From NCBI RefSeq assembly GCF_042684645.1, contig NZ_JBHULV010000017.1, forward strand, positions 1 through 64,000: a stretch of DNA of 64,000 bases, given 5' to 3'. The notes under the pieces are model-generated. The model had not been told where the DNA came from and searched no databases. It saw only the letters and a list, made by a program, of their open reading frames with translations. Positions 46,901 to 56,151 of this stretch are shown in pieces. The first letter of the stretch is position 1, and each line of letters begins with the position of its first letter. The position numbers were made by a program, and so were the translations under genes. The stretch comes from Pseudopedobacter alpinus. Lineage in GTDB: Bacteria; Bacteroidota; Bacteroidia; Sphingobacteriales; Sphingobacteriaceae.

Positions 46901-47047
46901 TGGCATGCCTTCAACAAGAACGGTAACCCCTGGTATAGGTTGTTTATTCTCGTCAAACACTTGCCCTGTAATCTTACGTTGCGCGAATGAATAAGTGGGC
47001 ACTGCCCATAATACCACACAAAGAAATAAAATTTTTAGGATTTTCAT
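43919..47047 (-). CDS. SusC/RagA-family TonB-linked outer-membrane transporter
   Basis: This 1042-residue transporter imports oligosaccharides using energy passed by TonB. After the signal peptide (TYSFAQ) it has a carboxypeptidase-regulatory-like domain (about 24-105, ITGQVFDENKQPIPGVTVLV), a plug with LYVIDGVAYGG and ILKDAAAAVYGFRAARGVVLITTKKG, and a 22-strand barrel ending GFNVTF. There is no FecR-type signalling domain, in keeping with control by the adjacent HTCS. It starts the susC-susD-DUF3823-GH43-GH2 transcript behind a 306-base control region. Confidence 0.97.
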   Translation of the reverse strand: MKILKILFLCVVLWAVPTYSFAQRKITGQVFDENKQPIPGVTVLVEGMPAEITSTNEQGRFQLTASKSVLIVSYIGFKNQRISIGDKSDLTIYLEINDQNLDEIVIVAYGKQTKRNITGAVSSIKSEEIVRTSSTTAAGALSGKVQGISVRAQDGRPGRGAALEIRNMGNPLYVIDGVAYGGQTGTDWVGTQNASGADIFNALNLEDIESISILKDAAAAVYGFRAARGVVLITTKKGSKDEVAKININGYQGWQNLSRFPTMANAAQYTKGQVEAAQNENRNPISVYTPEELNKWQAGTEPGYQSYDYKDMVIRDNIPQRYLNANITGGAKKSNYFLSVGHLDQEAMIKDFSYKRTNLQANLEATILEGLTVGTQISGRQEATRDVGLPGGDGYFSSILAIFRNRPTVSPYANGNPEYPQHVNDVAYNPALFARDIVGYKDNNYLSGNVNLNTAYKTKFGLSAKATVSYNYTNNKFDGFQYTYDVYRFENNNYKRTGGSDAGWRYKTDRLAVSRFAQFQVDYVKQIGDHDFSVMAGYERSDWDRTYTSLGANPTNNYIPLIRGIANLNDVGDDWSYEARAGYIGRFNYNYKGKYLLEILGRYDGSYLYYEGKEWGLFPGASLGWRISDESFFKSIKGVVNDLKLRVSVGQTGLEEGVVMHDYLAGYNFGVGNAVLDGTLYQGIQPKAIPVRNLSWVKNTSYNIGIDAAFFKNKLTLTADAFQIIRTGIPAQRYDVLLPSEIGYGLPRENLNKNGYYGVEGIITYSDKVGELNYVVSGNFTYSRFKNLESYKPRFSNSWNEYRSSAEERWGGVWWGYQVAGRFESEEQIRNHPINNDGANNRNQLPGDLIYEDVNGDGVINDMDQRPIGYPTGWAPMMSFGGRIGLNYKGIDLNIDFAGGAMQSWNQDYELRNAFHGGGNSPAYLLEDRWHRADPYNPNSEWIPGYYPAIRNGNTGPNSRNSDFWLTNVRYLRVRNLELAYSLNQKISQKIGAQKIRLYVNGSNLFSFDNVKGFQIDPEISAPAAVVYPQQKVFMAGFNVTF

Positions 47048-47353
47048 TTTAATATTTGGTTTAAGTTGTTTAATAAAATAAAATCCAAGTATATTCCTAT
47101 TTTTTCCTTTTGAGATTACAGTTTAGCGAGGCTCAAGATCGCTGATCAAAGATGATGGCAGCGCCGCACCGATATTGTTCATTAGGAAGTCGTCAAAAAA
47201 TTAGGACATTATAAAATGATATTCCAAAATTAGCTGACAACTGGGTTTATATTTGGTTTTCAATGTCAAACATAGGAGAAACTCTGTTTATTAGGCATAC
47301 ACATATCCGTCAATTTTGAGCTATAAATTCGTCAATATCAGCTTATTTATCAG
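47048..47353 (-). promoter_or_regulatory. control region upstream of susC
   Basis: This 306-base gap lies between the end of the HTCS gene and susC. On the minus strand there is a -7-like box TATGTTTG at 47267-47274. Upstream of it are two TTGACG copies exactly 22 bases apart (plus-strand 47329-47335 and 47307-47313), and a third TTGACGA occurs at 47190-47196. Direct repeats about two helical turns apart are the kind of site bound by AraC domains of HTCS proteins. A GATCAAAG at 47144-47151 recurs in related form upstream of the GH31 gene. No -33 TTG with proper spacing is seen for the box. Confidence 0.5.
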
Positions 47354-50300
47354 CTATTGCCTCATTTTTTGAAATTCGGAAGGCAACACTCCAAACTCTT
47401 CCTTAAAACATTGCCTAAAATAAATGGAACTATTGATACCTACCATCAATGCTACTTCTGTGATATTGTACTGTCCAGATTTGAGCAGCTGAGCTGCCTT
47501 CTGTATTCTTACTTTTCTTACCAATTGATTGATGTTTTTTCCTGTTAGCCCTTTGAGTTTCCTATAAAGGGTAGATTGGCTCATATTCATCTTATCGGCC
47601 AAGGTGGCCGCATCCAGAATTTCATCCTGAATACAATCTTCTACTAAGTTTACAAAATCCTGTACAAAAATATTTTCTCTCCAAAGGTCTGGATTGTTGA
47701 TTGCCACAGTTTGGTCTGATGCCTCACTGTGAGCAGAAAGTTGTGCCAGAACTTCACTGTAAATACTTTTTTGCTTATTCAGCAAATTCTCTATTCTGCG
47801 ATGTAACAATTGTGGACTGATTGGCTTTGAAAGGAAAGAATCTGCACCTAGTGCATATCCGCGTTCCTTTTCCAGATCAGTATCTTTAGCCGTTAGCAGC
47901 ACCATAGGGATATGACTGGTTTCACGTTCTGCTTTTAGCGCCTCAAGAAGATCAAATCCATCCATATCGGGCATTATTAGGTCGCTGATGATTATCTCTG
48001 GTATATGATTTTTCGCAAGTTCCATCCCTTCAATCCCATTTTCGGCTTTTATCACCTCGTATTTTGAGCTTAAGATCGAGATTAAATATTCCCGAACATC
48101 TCTATCATCCTCAACTAATAATAAAAGCGGACGTTGGTTTTCAACCACACTATACTGCTGATTTTTAACATCTTGCAAGCTCACTTTCTCAGTTTGCGAA
48201 CTAACCACTGCATTGGTAAGCAGGCACACAGCAAATTCACTTCCCTTACCCAGTTCACTGCTCACCGTAATTTTTCCTTGATGAATGGCAGCTAGTTCTT
48301 TAACCAGAGCTAGGCCTACACCAGTTCCATGACTTACCGAGCGGGGCACTTGGTAAAACTTTTCAAATATTTTACCTAAATGTTCTGGAGCAATACCGCA
48401 ACCTGTATCACTTACAACTATAAACGCTCGGGTGCTCAAAGTATCCTGTTCATACCGGAGGAGAACCTCAACTTTTCCCTCAGAAGTAAATTTGCAGGCA
48501 TTGGAAAGCAGATTATCTAGTATGATTTGTACAATCTCACCATCAAAATTTGTCTTGATATCTCCTTGTGGAGGAGTAAAGCTGATGTTTACCTTTTCAA
48601 TATGATTGGCTTCAACATATTTACCTACAATTTCTGCCACAAGCTCTGATAGAAATCCTTCTCCAAGTACAAGAGGCTTATATTGAGATTCCACCTTTCG
48701 AAATTCTAATAACTGATTAACCAATGAAAAAAGCCTATTGGCATTCTTTTGCACTAGAACTACTAAATCCCTGTTTTTAGGCAACAATTTGCCCTGATGC
48801 AGCAAATCTTCCAATGGACCCAAAATTAGTGTTAAAGGGGTGCGAAGTTCATGAGTAATGTTGGTATAAAAGTTCATTCTTTCCATGTGAAGAATGCCAT
48901 TCTGCTCTAACTGAAGCTTTTTCATGTTTAACTGTGCTTCGGCATTAACTTTTTTAACATAAAAGAATAGTAATGTAAAAAAGGTAGATGCAATTACAAT
49001 TACATATATAACCAAGGCTGGGGTACTCAAATAAAAGGGTGGTGAAATATTGATAAAAAGGTGTTCATATTCATCAGACCAATTTTCGTTTTTTTGACGA
49101 GTACGGATCCGAAGTTCGTACTTTCCGTATGGAACATTTCTAAAATCTATATTTTTTTCACTTCCTAAAAAGAACCAGTTATTGTCTAATCCATGCAATT
49201 TATAACTAAACTCTGCAAACTCATCTAGGGCATAATCCATAACGGCAAGTTCTATACGAAAGCTATTCTCTTCATTTTTAAGACTAATCTGTTGGGTAAG
49301 GCTGGGATATTTTTCAGACTGTACATGACTTTCTCCGCTATTAAATACAATAAATCGGCTAATACGTATTGGTGATTTTGGCAGGTTCAATGGGATTTTT
49401 TGTGGGTCGAAATAGCAAAGCCCAGCTGGCATTCCAAAAAACAGTCGTCCGTCATTGTGTATGGCAGCACTATTATTGGTAAAACCGCCCAAGGGCAAAC
49501 CAAAGGCATGCCCATAGCTAAGTACACGTTTTTCTGCAGGCAAATAACGCAACAAACCCATTCTGGTTGTACACCAAATGTTTCCGCTACGATCTTGAGC
49601 CAGCGCATTTACACTCTGCCAACCATCAGATTGTTGCAAATTAATCGTTTCCAATTGACCAATAGCTTTGTTGAATTTTTGAACAGCCAAACCTTCGTTT
49701 GTGGCAATCCAGATATTATTATTGCGGTCTAAAAGAAGATGATTAATGGTATTGCTAACGAGCCCCTCTTCAGCTGAAATTCTTTTAATTAATTTCCTTT
49801 GACGATCAAATATATAAAGTCCCTGACCATAGGTTCCAACCCATAAATATCCACGCTTGTCTTCTAAGAGTGTACGAGGGGCGTAATCTCCCAGCATGGG
49901 CTTATTTGTAACTATTTTTTGTGAAATATTAGTTGTAGGATTATATATAAATATTCCCTCTTGGGCTGCAAAACAGATATTTCCTTTTACATCTTCTATA
50001 ATTGCCCTAACAGACGACATTTTTTCTTCACCATTAATAGTTTTCCAGTTTTTGGTTTTGGCATCGAAAAACGAAACTCCGCCCCTTTGCATACCAAACC
50101 ATTTATTTTTTTTACTGTCCTGAAAACAAGAAAGTAAAAAATCGTCTCCAATACCACTGTTATCCATGGTCATTTTAACTACCTCTTTATTGGCATTTAC
50201 CTTTAAAATGCCATCACCCGCAGTAGCCAGCCACATGCTGGAATTGTCATGCAGTATGCCTGTAACGGTTGAAGGTTTATTTTCACCAGGATTGATATCT

Positions 50301-51367
50301 TTGGTGGCTACCATCTCGAAAAATGGTTGATTATGAGACAAAAAAGCTAGTCCACCACCATAAATACTTAGCCATACATTGCCAAAATGGTCTAGGTTGA
50401 TGTTTTGAACAGAAGCATGATTGCCAGTACTAAGGTAATTAACCTCTATGTTAGAAGTTTTTTGAAATTCTCCAGAGAGATGATAAACTGGGTGAACAAT
50501 GAAAAGTTGTGATGATTGCGTACCTACCCAGATTGCTCCATTAATTTCTTTGATTGAATGTACAAATGGCTCCTCTCTTTTTTTAGACTTATTAGAAAGG
50601 CTGATGCGCTTTGTTTTTTTGGTTAAGTTGTTATATACAGCCAATCCCTTTCGGGTACCAATCCAAATATTGTTCTTGCTATCGCAAAAAAGAGATTTCA
50701 CTTCATTATCAGCAATTTGCCCAGCTGTGGTTTCAGTGTTGATTATCGTAACACTTCTATTTTTTGGATTAAAGATTGACACGCCTTTAGATACATGTCC
50801 GATATAGAGTAAACCATCACGATCCTCTGTGAGTGTCCAAATACTATTTTCGGCCAAAGAAGGTAGATTGTCTTTATCAAAATGCTCAAATTTCTTTTTT
50901 TTGGGATCAAATCTTTGAACACCGCGATGATAGGTAGCCATCCATAACTTACCACTCTTTGATTTAATTATATCGGTAATATCATTGGTTGCTATAGAAG
51001 TTGGATCATTTGGGTCATGAAGGTAGTAGGAAAATCTGTTTGTTTTCAAGTCTAGAACGTTCAGTCCGTTAGACCGAGTACCGATGTAAAGCTTATCCTG
51101 ATCACATAGAAGGGTATTGATCTCATTGCTATTAACCGAAAGACCGTCTGCATTTTTTGATTTGTAATATTGCTTAAATGAATTACTGGCAAATCGGTTT
51201 AATCCCAACTCGGTTCCAACCCATAAAAAACCATATTTATCGTTGGCTATATCAATTACCTGTTGGCTAGATAGTCCTTCTTGCAAGGATAAATATTTCG
51301 CTTCTTCTGTCTGCCCAAAAACCGGTAGTGTATAGCAAAAAGCTAATACAATAAGCAACAACCTCAT
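47354..51367 (-). CDS. hybrid two-component system regulator (HTCS)
   Basis: This 1337-residue single-chain regulator has a signal peptide, a 14-blade two-component-regulator propeller ectodomain (about 20-700, repeated GLWVGT/NIWIAT blades), a Y_Y_Y domain, a transmembrane helix at about 785-805, and a histidine kinase with His839 in NITHELRTPL. An HATPase follows (SNACKF, VSDTGCGI, GTGVGLALV), then a receiver with Asp1129 in IIISDLIMPDMDG and an AraC helix-turn-helix over the last 90 residues. The periplasmic propeller would bind an oligosaccharide and the AraC domain activates PUL promoters. It lies between GH97 (40 bases upstream) and susC. Confidence 0.96.
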   Translation of the reverse strand: MRLLLIVLAFCYTLPVFGQTEEAKYLSLQEGLSSQQVIDIANDKYGFLWVGTELGLNRFASNSFKQYYKSKNADGLSVNSNEINTLLCDQDKLYIGTRSNGLNVLDLKTNRFSYYLHDPNDPTSIATNDITDIIKSKSGKLWMATYHRGVQRFDPKKKKFEHFDKDNLPSLAENSIWTLTEDRDGLLYIGHVSKGVSIFNPKNRSVTIINTETTAGQIADNEVKSLFCDSKNNIWIGTRKGLAVYNNLTKKTKRISLSNKSKKREEPFVHSIKEINGAIWVGTQSSQLFIVHPVYHLSGEFQKTSNIEVNYLSTGNHASVQNINLDHFGNVWLSIYGGGLAFLSHNQPFFEMVATKDINPGENKPSTVTGILHDNSSMWLATAGDGILKVNANKEVVKMTMDNSGIGDDFLLSCFQDSKKNKWFGMQRGGVSFFDAKTKNWKTINGEEKMSSVRAIIEDVKGNICFAAQEGIFIYNPTTNISQKIVTNKPMLGDYAPRTLLEDKRGYLWVGTYGQGLYIFDRQRKLIKRISAEEGLVSNTINHLLLDRNNNIWIATNEGLAVQKFNKAIGQLETINLQQSDGWQSVNALAQDRSGNIWCTTRMGLLRYLPAEKRVLSYGHAFGLPLGGFTNNSAAIHNDGRLFFGMPAGLCYFDPQKIPLNLPKSPIRISRFIVFNSGESHVQSEKYPSLTQQISLKNEENSFRIELAVMDYALDEFAEFSYKLHGLDNNWFFLGSEKNIDFRNVPYGKYELRIRTRQKNENWSDEYEHLFINISPPFYLSTPALVIYVIVIASTFFTLLFFYVKKVNAEAQLNMKKLQLEQNGILHMERMNFYTNITHELRTPLTLILGPLEDLLHQGKLLPKNRDLVVLVQKNANRLFSLVNQLLEFRKVESQYKPLVLGEGFLSELVAEIVGKYVEANHIEKVNISFTPPQGDIKTNFDGEIVQIILDNLLSNACKFTSEGKVEVLLRYEQDTLSTRAFIVVSDTGCGIAPEHLGKIFEKFYQVPRSVSHGTGVGLALVKELAAIHQGKITVSSELGKGSEFAVCLLTNAVVSSQTEKVSLQDVKNQQYSVVENQRPLLLLVEDDRDVREYLISILSSKYEVIKAENGIEGMELAKNHIPEIIISDLIMPDMDGFDLLEALKAERETSHIPMVLLTAKDTDLEKERGYALGADSFLSKPISPQLLHRRIENLLNKQKSIYSEVLAQLSAHSEASDQTVAINNPDLWRENIFVQDFVNLVEDCIQDEILDAATLADKMNMSQSTLYRKLKGLTGKNINQLVRKVRIQKAAQLLKSGQYNITEVALMVGINSSIYFRQCFKEEFGVLPSEFQKMRQ

Positions 51368-51407
51368 TATTTTTTATTTAAGAATATGTAGTAGAGTTGA
51401 TGATAGC

Positions 51408-53366
51408 TCAATTTCCGATAAGCACAGCTCCACCATTAGGTAGCAGTTTAAGCTTGATCTGATTTTTATTTCCCATGGTTAACTTATCTATTTGCGACTG
51501 TCTATTTTCACTATCTGAGTAAATAGTTACCTGCTTCTCTAAAAGCATAGGTAGAGAAACCGTGAGATTTTTTTCATTCTTCTCTGCATTGATTGCCGTT
51601 ATATACCAAGTTTCTTTATGACGTCTGGCCAGTACACAATACTTTCCAGGATAGCCATCTATAAATACCGTTTCATCCCAAGTTGTTGGAACATTTTTCA
51701 TAAAATCGATTACATGAGCAGGCACATCCTGTAAATTATTAGGCGTGATACCAAAGTTCTGTACTGGAGTTTGAAATAGTACCGAAGTAGCCAGTTGAAA
51801 AGTCTCGGTGGTTTTTCTTATGGTTCCACCATTGTTATCTTTATTATGGCGTTTGTTTAACAATACTGGACCAAAATCCATTGCCCCTACCGCATTTCGG
51901 ATAAAAGGGTGTAGGCTTGCATTAAAGGCCTCATTTTCATTTGCTTGTTGGTTAAACACCAGATTTTCAGAAGCCAACACTGCTTCGCTACCTACAAAGT
52001 TTGGATACATCCTTTCCCACCCCCTTGGCAGTGTACAACCATGAAAAATTACCGTAATGCCATACAGATTTGCATCTGATAGAATTTCTTCGTACAACTT
52101 CATGGTTTCCTGCTTATCGCCACCAAAAAAATCTACTTTAATGCCTTTTACGCCCATTTTTTGCATCCATGCCATTTCTTTTCTACGTACCACAGCACTA
52201 TTCATCCTATTTTTAGGGCCTTGTGGTGCATCGTTCCAAAAACCGTTAGAATTGTACCAAAGTGCAACCCCAACATTCTTTTGTTTGGCATATTCAATTA
52301 ATTGTTCAATTTTCTCCCGACCTATCTGTTTATCCCACAAACCATCTATCAAAGTAAATTCATATCCTAAAGAAGCGGCCAGATCGATAAACTTTTTCTG
52401 GTCTTCGAAATTAACACTATTGTCTTGCCAAAGTAGCCAACTCCAAGTAGAACGACCAAAAGTATAGGTTTTTGAGGCTTCATATTGGGGCTCCACTACA
52501 TCAAATGAAATTGTGGTTTCTACTATAGGCTTAAGATTATTACCCACTGTAATGGTACGCCATGGTGTATAGCCTGGAAGTGGTATAGTTGGGTTTGCTC
52601 GGCCCATGCCATTATTTTCGCCAGCTTCTGGAAAGGCTATTTTGTAAGAACCATCCTTGCTTGCCTCACTAAGTTTCGAACCACAGTACAAACCATTTAC
52701 CCCTGTTTCTGAAAGCAAAACCCAACCTTTATCTCCAAGACGGAACAATGCTGGAAAGGTATAACCCACGCCATATTTTGAAGGTGTAGCCATTGGCGCA
52801 TCTGGAACATATTCTTCTTCATAACTGGGCTTAGTTTTCATCCAACCTATCATTGGAGTAGCCTGTGGGGTTAAAAAAGTTGTAGTACCAGTTGGAAACC
52901 TGTATCCGCTCATCTCTTCTTCAATAATAAAGTTTGCAGGCTCTCCTGTTTGGGGCACTCTATAACGAAAAGCAATATCATTGTTACTAACGCGAAAAAT
53001 TACTTCTAATTGTTTTTTTTTGGCATTCTGAAATTTACAGATGAGCTCATTGGCCTGATAGCGCACCGTACTCTTTTTAATTTTAGGTTCGGTATAAGTT
53101 TCATCTATGCTCCTTGCTGTTTTTCCTGTAAGCTCAAGACCCGAAGACAGGTCCATTTGTGCACCTCTTAAACCTAGAGTAGATTTCTCTAGCATTTGTT
53201 TGCCTTGCAAAAGCACTTGATAGTAAAGCTTACCTTGGTCTAGTGATAATTTAACAGTCAACTTTTCATCTGGGCTTGATAGGCTAAATTCTTGCGAATA
53301 AGCGCTAGAAAAAAACAGTAGGAATGAAATTCCACAAAAAAATCGTTTAATAGTGTTCATATTCAT
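51408..53366 (-). CDS. GH97 retaining glycosidase (alpha-galactosidase-like)
   Basis: This enzyme of 652 residues has a signal peptide, a beta-super-sandwich amino-terminal domain, a TIM barrel and a short beta domain. The barrel carries GIKVDFFGGDK, in which the aspartate (residue 412 from the chosen ATG) takes the place of the nucleophile of retaining GH97 enzymes, and GSEAVLASE provides a candidate acid/base. Inverting SusB-type alpha-glucosidases have no Asp there, so alpha-galactosidase or a related activity is favoured. The frame opens at TTG 53417, but the ATG at 53366 (MNMNTIKRFF) gives a proper signal peptide. The HTCS gene follows. Confidence 0.88.
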   Translation of the reverse strand: MNMNTIKRFFCGISFLLFFSSAYSQEFSLSSPDEKLTVKLSLDQGKLYYQVLLQGKQMLEKSTLGLRGAQMDLSSGLELTGKTARSIDETYTEPKIKKSTVRYQANELICKFQNAKKKQLEVIFRVSNNDIAFRYRVPQTGEPANFIIEEEMSGYRFPTGTTTFLTPQATPMIGWMKTKPSYEEEYVPDAPMATPSKYGVGYTFPALFRLGDKGWVLLSETGVNGLYCGSKLSEASKDGSYKIAFPEAGENNGMGRANPTIPLPGYTPWRTITVGNNLKPIVETTISFDVVEPQYEASKTYTFGRSTWSWLLWQDNSVNFEDQKKFIDLAASLGYEFTLIDGLWDKQIGREKIEQLIEYAKQKNVGVALWYNSNGFWNDAPQGPKNRMNSAVVRRKEMAWMQKMGVKGIKVDFFGGDKQETMKLYEEILSDANLYGITVIFHGCTLPRGWERMYPNFVGSEAVLASENLVFNQQANENEAFNASLHPFIRNAVGAMDFGPVLLNKRHNKDNNGGTIRKTTETFQLATSVLFQTPVQNFGITPNNLQDVPAHVIDFMKNVPTTWDETVFIDGYPGKYCVLARRHKETWYITAINAEKNEKNLTVSLPMLLEKQVTIYSDSENRQSQIDKLTMGNKNQIKLKLLPNGGAVLIGN

Positions 53367-53712
53367 ATCGGTGTGCAAAAAATTATTAAATTTTGAATGC
53401 GCTGGGCATTTGAGCAAACTTTAAAGCAATATCTGGTTATTTAAAGTAATGAATAGCAGTAATAATTTAGAGTTATATCTGATAACATATCTTAATAATC
53501 TAAATATACATAATTTTTTTAAACGTCATAACGACATTTATTCTACAACCTCATCAGTTAAACACAACTATTAAAAAAAATTTCCATTCTTTGATATAGT
53601 AGATCAATGCTGAAAGCGATAGAACACAAAAACTTTTTTAAGATCCGGATGCGCCAAACTCATAAATGTTTCATTTACTCTGAATTACTAATTATTACTA
53701 GATATGTTGATA
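53367..53712. promoter_or_regulatory. 346-base gap before the GH97 gene
   Basis: This AT-rich spacer separates the end of the GH31 gene from GH97 and presumably holds a promoter for GH97 and HTCS. I see no hairpin with a T run and no recognisable -7/-33 pair. It contains a GATCAATG and a run TTAAACACAACTATTAAAAAAAA but nothing I can name. Confidence 0.4.
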
Positions 53713-56064
53713 CTAAAATTTAAGTTTTGTGTTTTTCCCTGTGTACAATAACGTAGCGCTTTTTTTCAACTTGTTACCCATAGCAGATTTATTGCCCCCA
53801 ATTAAAGTGAAATTAAACTTTCTAGACTTGAGCATAGTAGGAAAACTTCCTTCTCTATCTTCAATTGTTAGTATTTTTTTGGTATCATCCCATTTAAATT
53901 TAATGATCGAGTAAATTCCCTTTTCATAATTGTAATTATCATTTTCATCCTCATAAAGCGAAAACTCGCCATCTGCTCCTACGTAAATTCTAATAGTTAG
54001 GTTATCCCATTTTTTTTCAGTTGAATATTGCACATCAGGACCTATCGGGATAATTGATCCAGCCTTAATGTATAAAGGAACCACATCAATTGGCGCATTG
54101 GTATGAATTGTTTGTCCTCCTTCTACATATTCATCTGTCCAGAAGTTGTACCATTTACTACCTTTTGGCAAATATACTGGCCATTGGTTTGTCTTATATT
54201 TAGTTACTGGTGCTACTAAAATAGAACGACCGAAAAGATACTCATTACCTATTTCATGCGTTTTTTTGTCATCCACAAAATCCATTATCAATGGTCGCAT
54301 AAATGTGCCATGGTTATTGCTTACATCCCAAGAGGTACTGTAGATATAAGGAAGCAGGCTATAGCGCAGTTTGATAAATTTCTCTTGTGCATCAAAACAC
54401 CAGCTGCCACGATCGCCAAAGTTCCAAATTTCACGAGGCAAATCTGTACCATGAGAGCGCATCATTGGACTAAAGGCGCCAAACTGCATCCAACGTACAT
54501 AAAGTTCCTGAAATTCTGGATTCTTGTTTCCACCATCCTTACGCCATCTTCCAGCAAAAAAACCACCAATATCGCTGTTCCAATTTGGTATGCCCATTAA
54601 GGTATAATTTAATGCAGCAGGAATTTGCTTTTCGAGCATTTCCCAAGTAGAATTCACATCTCCACTCCATGTGTTAGAACCGTAAAGCTGTTGTCCTATA
54701 AAACCAGATCTGGTTAATATTACTCCCCTTTTTTTATCGTTTACTGCTCTTTGGTTTGTAGCAATTCCTTTATTGTGCATTAAGCTATAGCCATTTTTAA
54801 CACTTCGGTAACTACCCAAATATGTAGGTAAATCAAAATCTGACGGCTTAAAATTGATGTGATCTGGCTCAGTAGAATCTAGCCACCAGCCATCATTTCC
54901 GATATAATTGAAAATTCCTTTGTTTAGGTATCTCCAATAAATATCAAGGGCCTTAGGATTAAATACATCGTAAGGTCTTGCGCCACTATTTGGTGGCCAA
55001 GTATCAAAATTAATAATCATCTTTTTTTCATCAAACTCTTTACGTTGTGCTGTATGCGGGCCAAAACCCGGCCATGTTACGATCAATAATTTCGCATTCA
55101 GTTTGTGAATTTCATCAACCCATTTTTTAGGATCAGGAAAGCGTTCTTTGTCAAAACTTTGAGAATTCCATGCACTGTCAGATTTATTATATTCTGGCCA
55201 ATAACGCCAATCCTGAATAACCACATCCAATGGCACTCTTAAATCACGGTATTTTTTTAGCACATTTAAACTTTCATCTTGATTATGGTAACGTTCTTTA
55301 CTCTGAAAAAAACCATAGGCCCACAAAGGTAACATAGGTGCCTTGCCTGTTAATTCCCGTACCTTCGAAATTACTCCATCCGCATTTTGTCCGTACATAA
55401 AATAATAATCAGAACAATGACCTAGGCCCTCAAAAGATAGTTCTTGTGGATTATCATTGAATTGTGAAATGGAATAATTATCCCAAAATACAGCATAGCC
55501 TTTTACCGATAGAAAATACGGAGAATAGGTAGACATATTTTCGTTCTGCATGTGGTGCGAAGAGTTTCGTCGGTTAAACTTATTATCTAAAACCTGCCCA
55601 ACTCCATAAATAGCTTCATCTTTATCTAACAAAAAACCATTTCTAACTTTATAAGATGGAGTGCCTGCATCATTTATTGGCGAAAACTGTGTGCCATAAT
55701 CTTTGTCTTTGAGCAGTTTGTTTCCTGCAATATCATAAAATGAAATACCGCCAGTTTCAACATTTACCTCAACCTGAACTGCATTGCTTTTAACAATGGT
55801 TCTATCTCCCTTTGTTAAATAAGTAAGTTGCGTTTTTTTTGGAATGCCCACTACAGAAAGACTATTTTTTTGATAAGGTTTACCTTTAGGGGTTTTGTAG
55901 ACCCTTACCGTGTGCTCAGCGTAAAACTCTATTTTGATGTCCATTTCCTGTGCAGAAAAATTGAGACCATTGGTGGTTTGCTGAATTGTCTGTGCACAGA
56001 GATTTGTAGTCATAAAGAATGAGGCGACTACGATAAAGAGAATTGTTTTAACCTGAAATTTCAT
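53713..56064 (-). CDS. GH31 alpha-xylosidase/alpha-glucosidase
   Basis: This 783-residue secreted enzyme has a signal peptide (NLCAQ), an amino-terminal beta-sandwich (about 25-235), a TIM barrel (about 240-590) and carboxy-terminal beta domains. The nucleophile is Asp396 in GWWLDSTEPD and the acid/base is Asp469 in TWSGDVNS. The segments VVIQDWRYWPEY and PFSPMMRSHG-like FSPMMRSHGTD are conserved. The LDSTEPD form and QDWRYW are commoner among alpha-xylosidases than maltases, so removal of xylose from xyloglucan-type oligosaccharides is possible but unproven. It follows the propeller-AraC gene by 87 bases. Confidence 0.9.
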   Translation of the reverse strand: MKFQVKTILFIVVASFFMTTNLCAQTIQQTTNGLNFSAQEMDIKIEFYAEHTVRVYKTPKGKPYQKNSLSVVGIPKKTQLTYLTKGDRTIVKSNAVQVEVNVETGGISFYDIAGNKLLKDKDYGTQFSPINDAGTPSYKVRNGFLLDKDEAIYGVGQVLDNKFNRRNSSHHMQNENMSTYSPYFLSVKGYAVFWDNYSISQFNDNPQELSFEGLGHCSDYYFMYGQNADGVISKVRELTGKAPMLPLWAYGFFQSKERYHNQDESLNVLKKYRDLRVPLDVVIQDWRYWPEYNKSDSAWNSQSFDKERFPDPKKWVDEIHKLNAKLLIVTWPGFGPHTAQRKEFDEKKMIINFDTWPPNSGARPYDVFNPKALDIYWRYLNKGIFNYIGNDGWWLDSTEPDHINFKPSDFDLPTYLGSYRSVKNGYSLMHNKGIATNQRAVNDKKRGVILTRSGFIGQQLYGSNTWSGDVNSTWEMLEKQIPAALNYTLMGIPNWNSDIGGFFAGRWRKDGGNKNPEFQELYVRWMQFGAFSPMMRSHGTDLPREIWNFGDRGSWCFDAQEKFIKLRYSLLPYIYSTSWDVSNNHGTFMRPLIMDFVDDKKTHEIGNEYLFGRSILVAPVTKYKTNQWPVYLPKGSKWYNFWTDEYVEGGQTIHTNAPIDVVPLYIKAGSIIPIGPDVQYSTEKKWDNLTIRIYVGADGEFSLYEDENDNYNYEKGIYSIIKFKWDDTKKILTIEDREGSFPTMLKSRKFNFTLIGGNKSAMGNKLKKSATLLYTGKNTKLKF

Positions 56065-56151
56065 ATCTGCTCTTTTATATTTGGTTTAGTTTGATGATCA
56101 AAAGTAGCCAAACCGATCAAAAGCCAGACAACAACTAGGTTGCAAAAAACA
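56065..56151 (-). promoter_or_regulatory. spacer upstream of GH31 with repeated GATCAAAAG
   Basis: Plus-strand GATCAAAAG occurs at 56096-56104 and 56115-56123, 19 bases apart, in the short gap upstream of the GH31 gene. A related GATCAAAG is present upstream of susC. They may be regulator binding sites. Confidence 0.35.

Noticed and set aside
49387..50955. Several 70-110 codon frames inside the HTCS gene
   Set aside because: They overlap the continuous HTCS propeller coding sequence and show no independent features.
54146..54600. Plus-strand frames of 65 and 114 codons inside GH31
   Set aside because: Antisense shadows of the GH31 barrel, where catalytic residues confirm the real frame.
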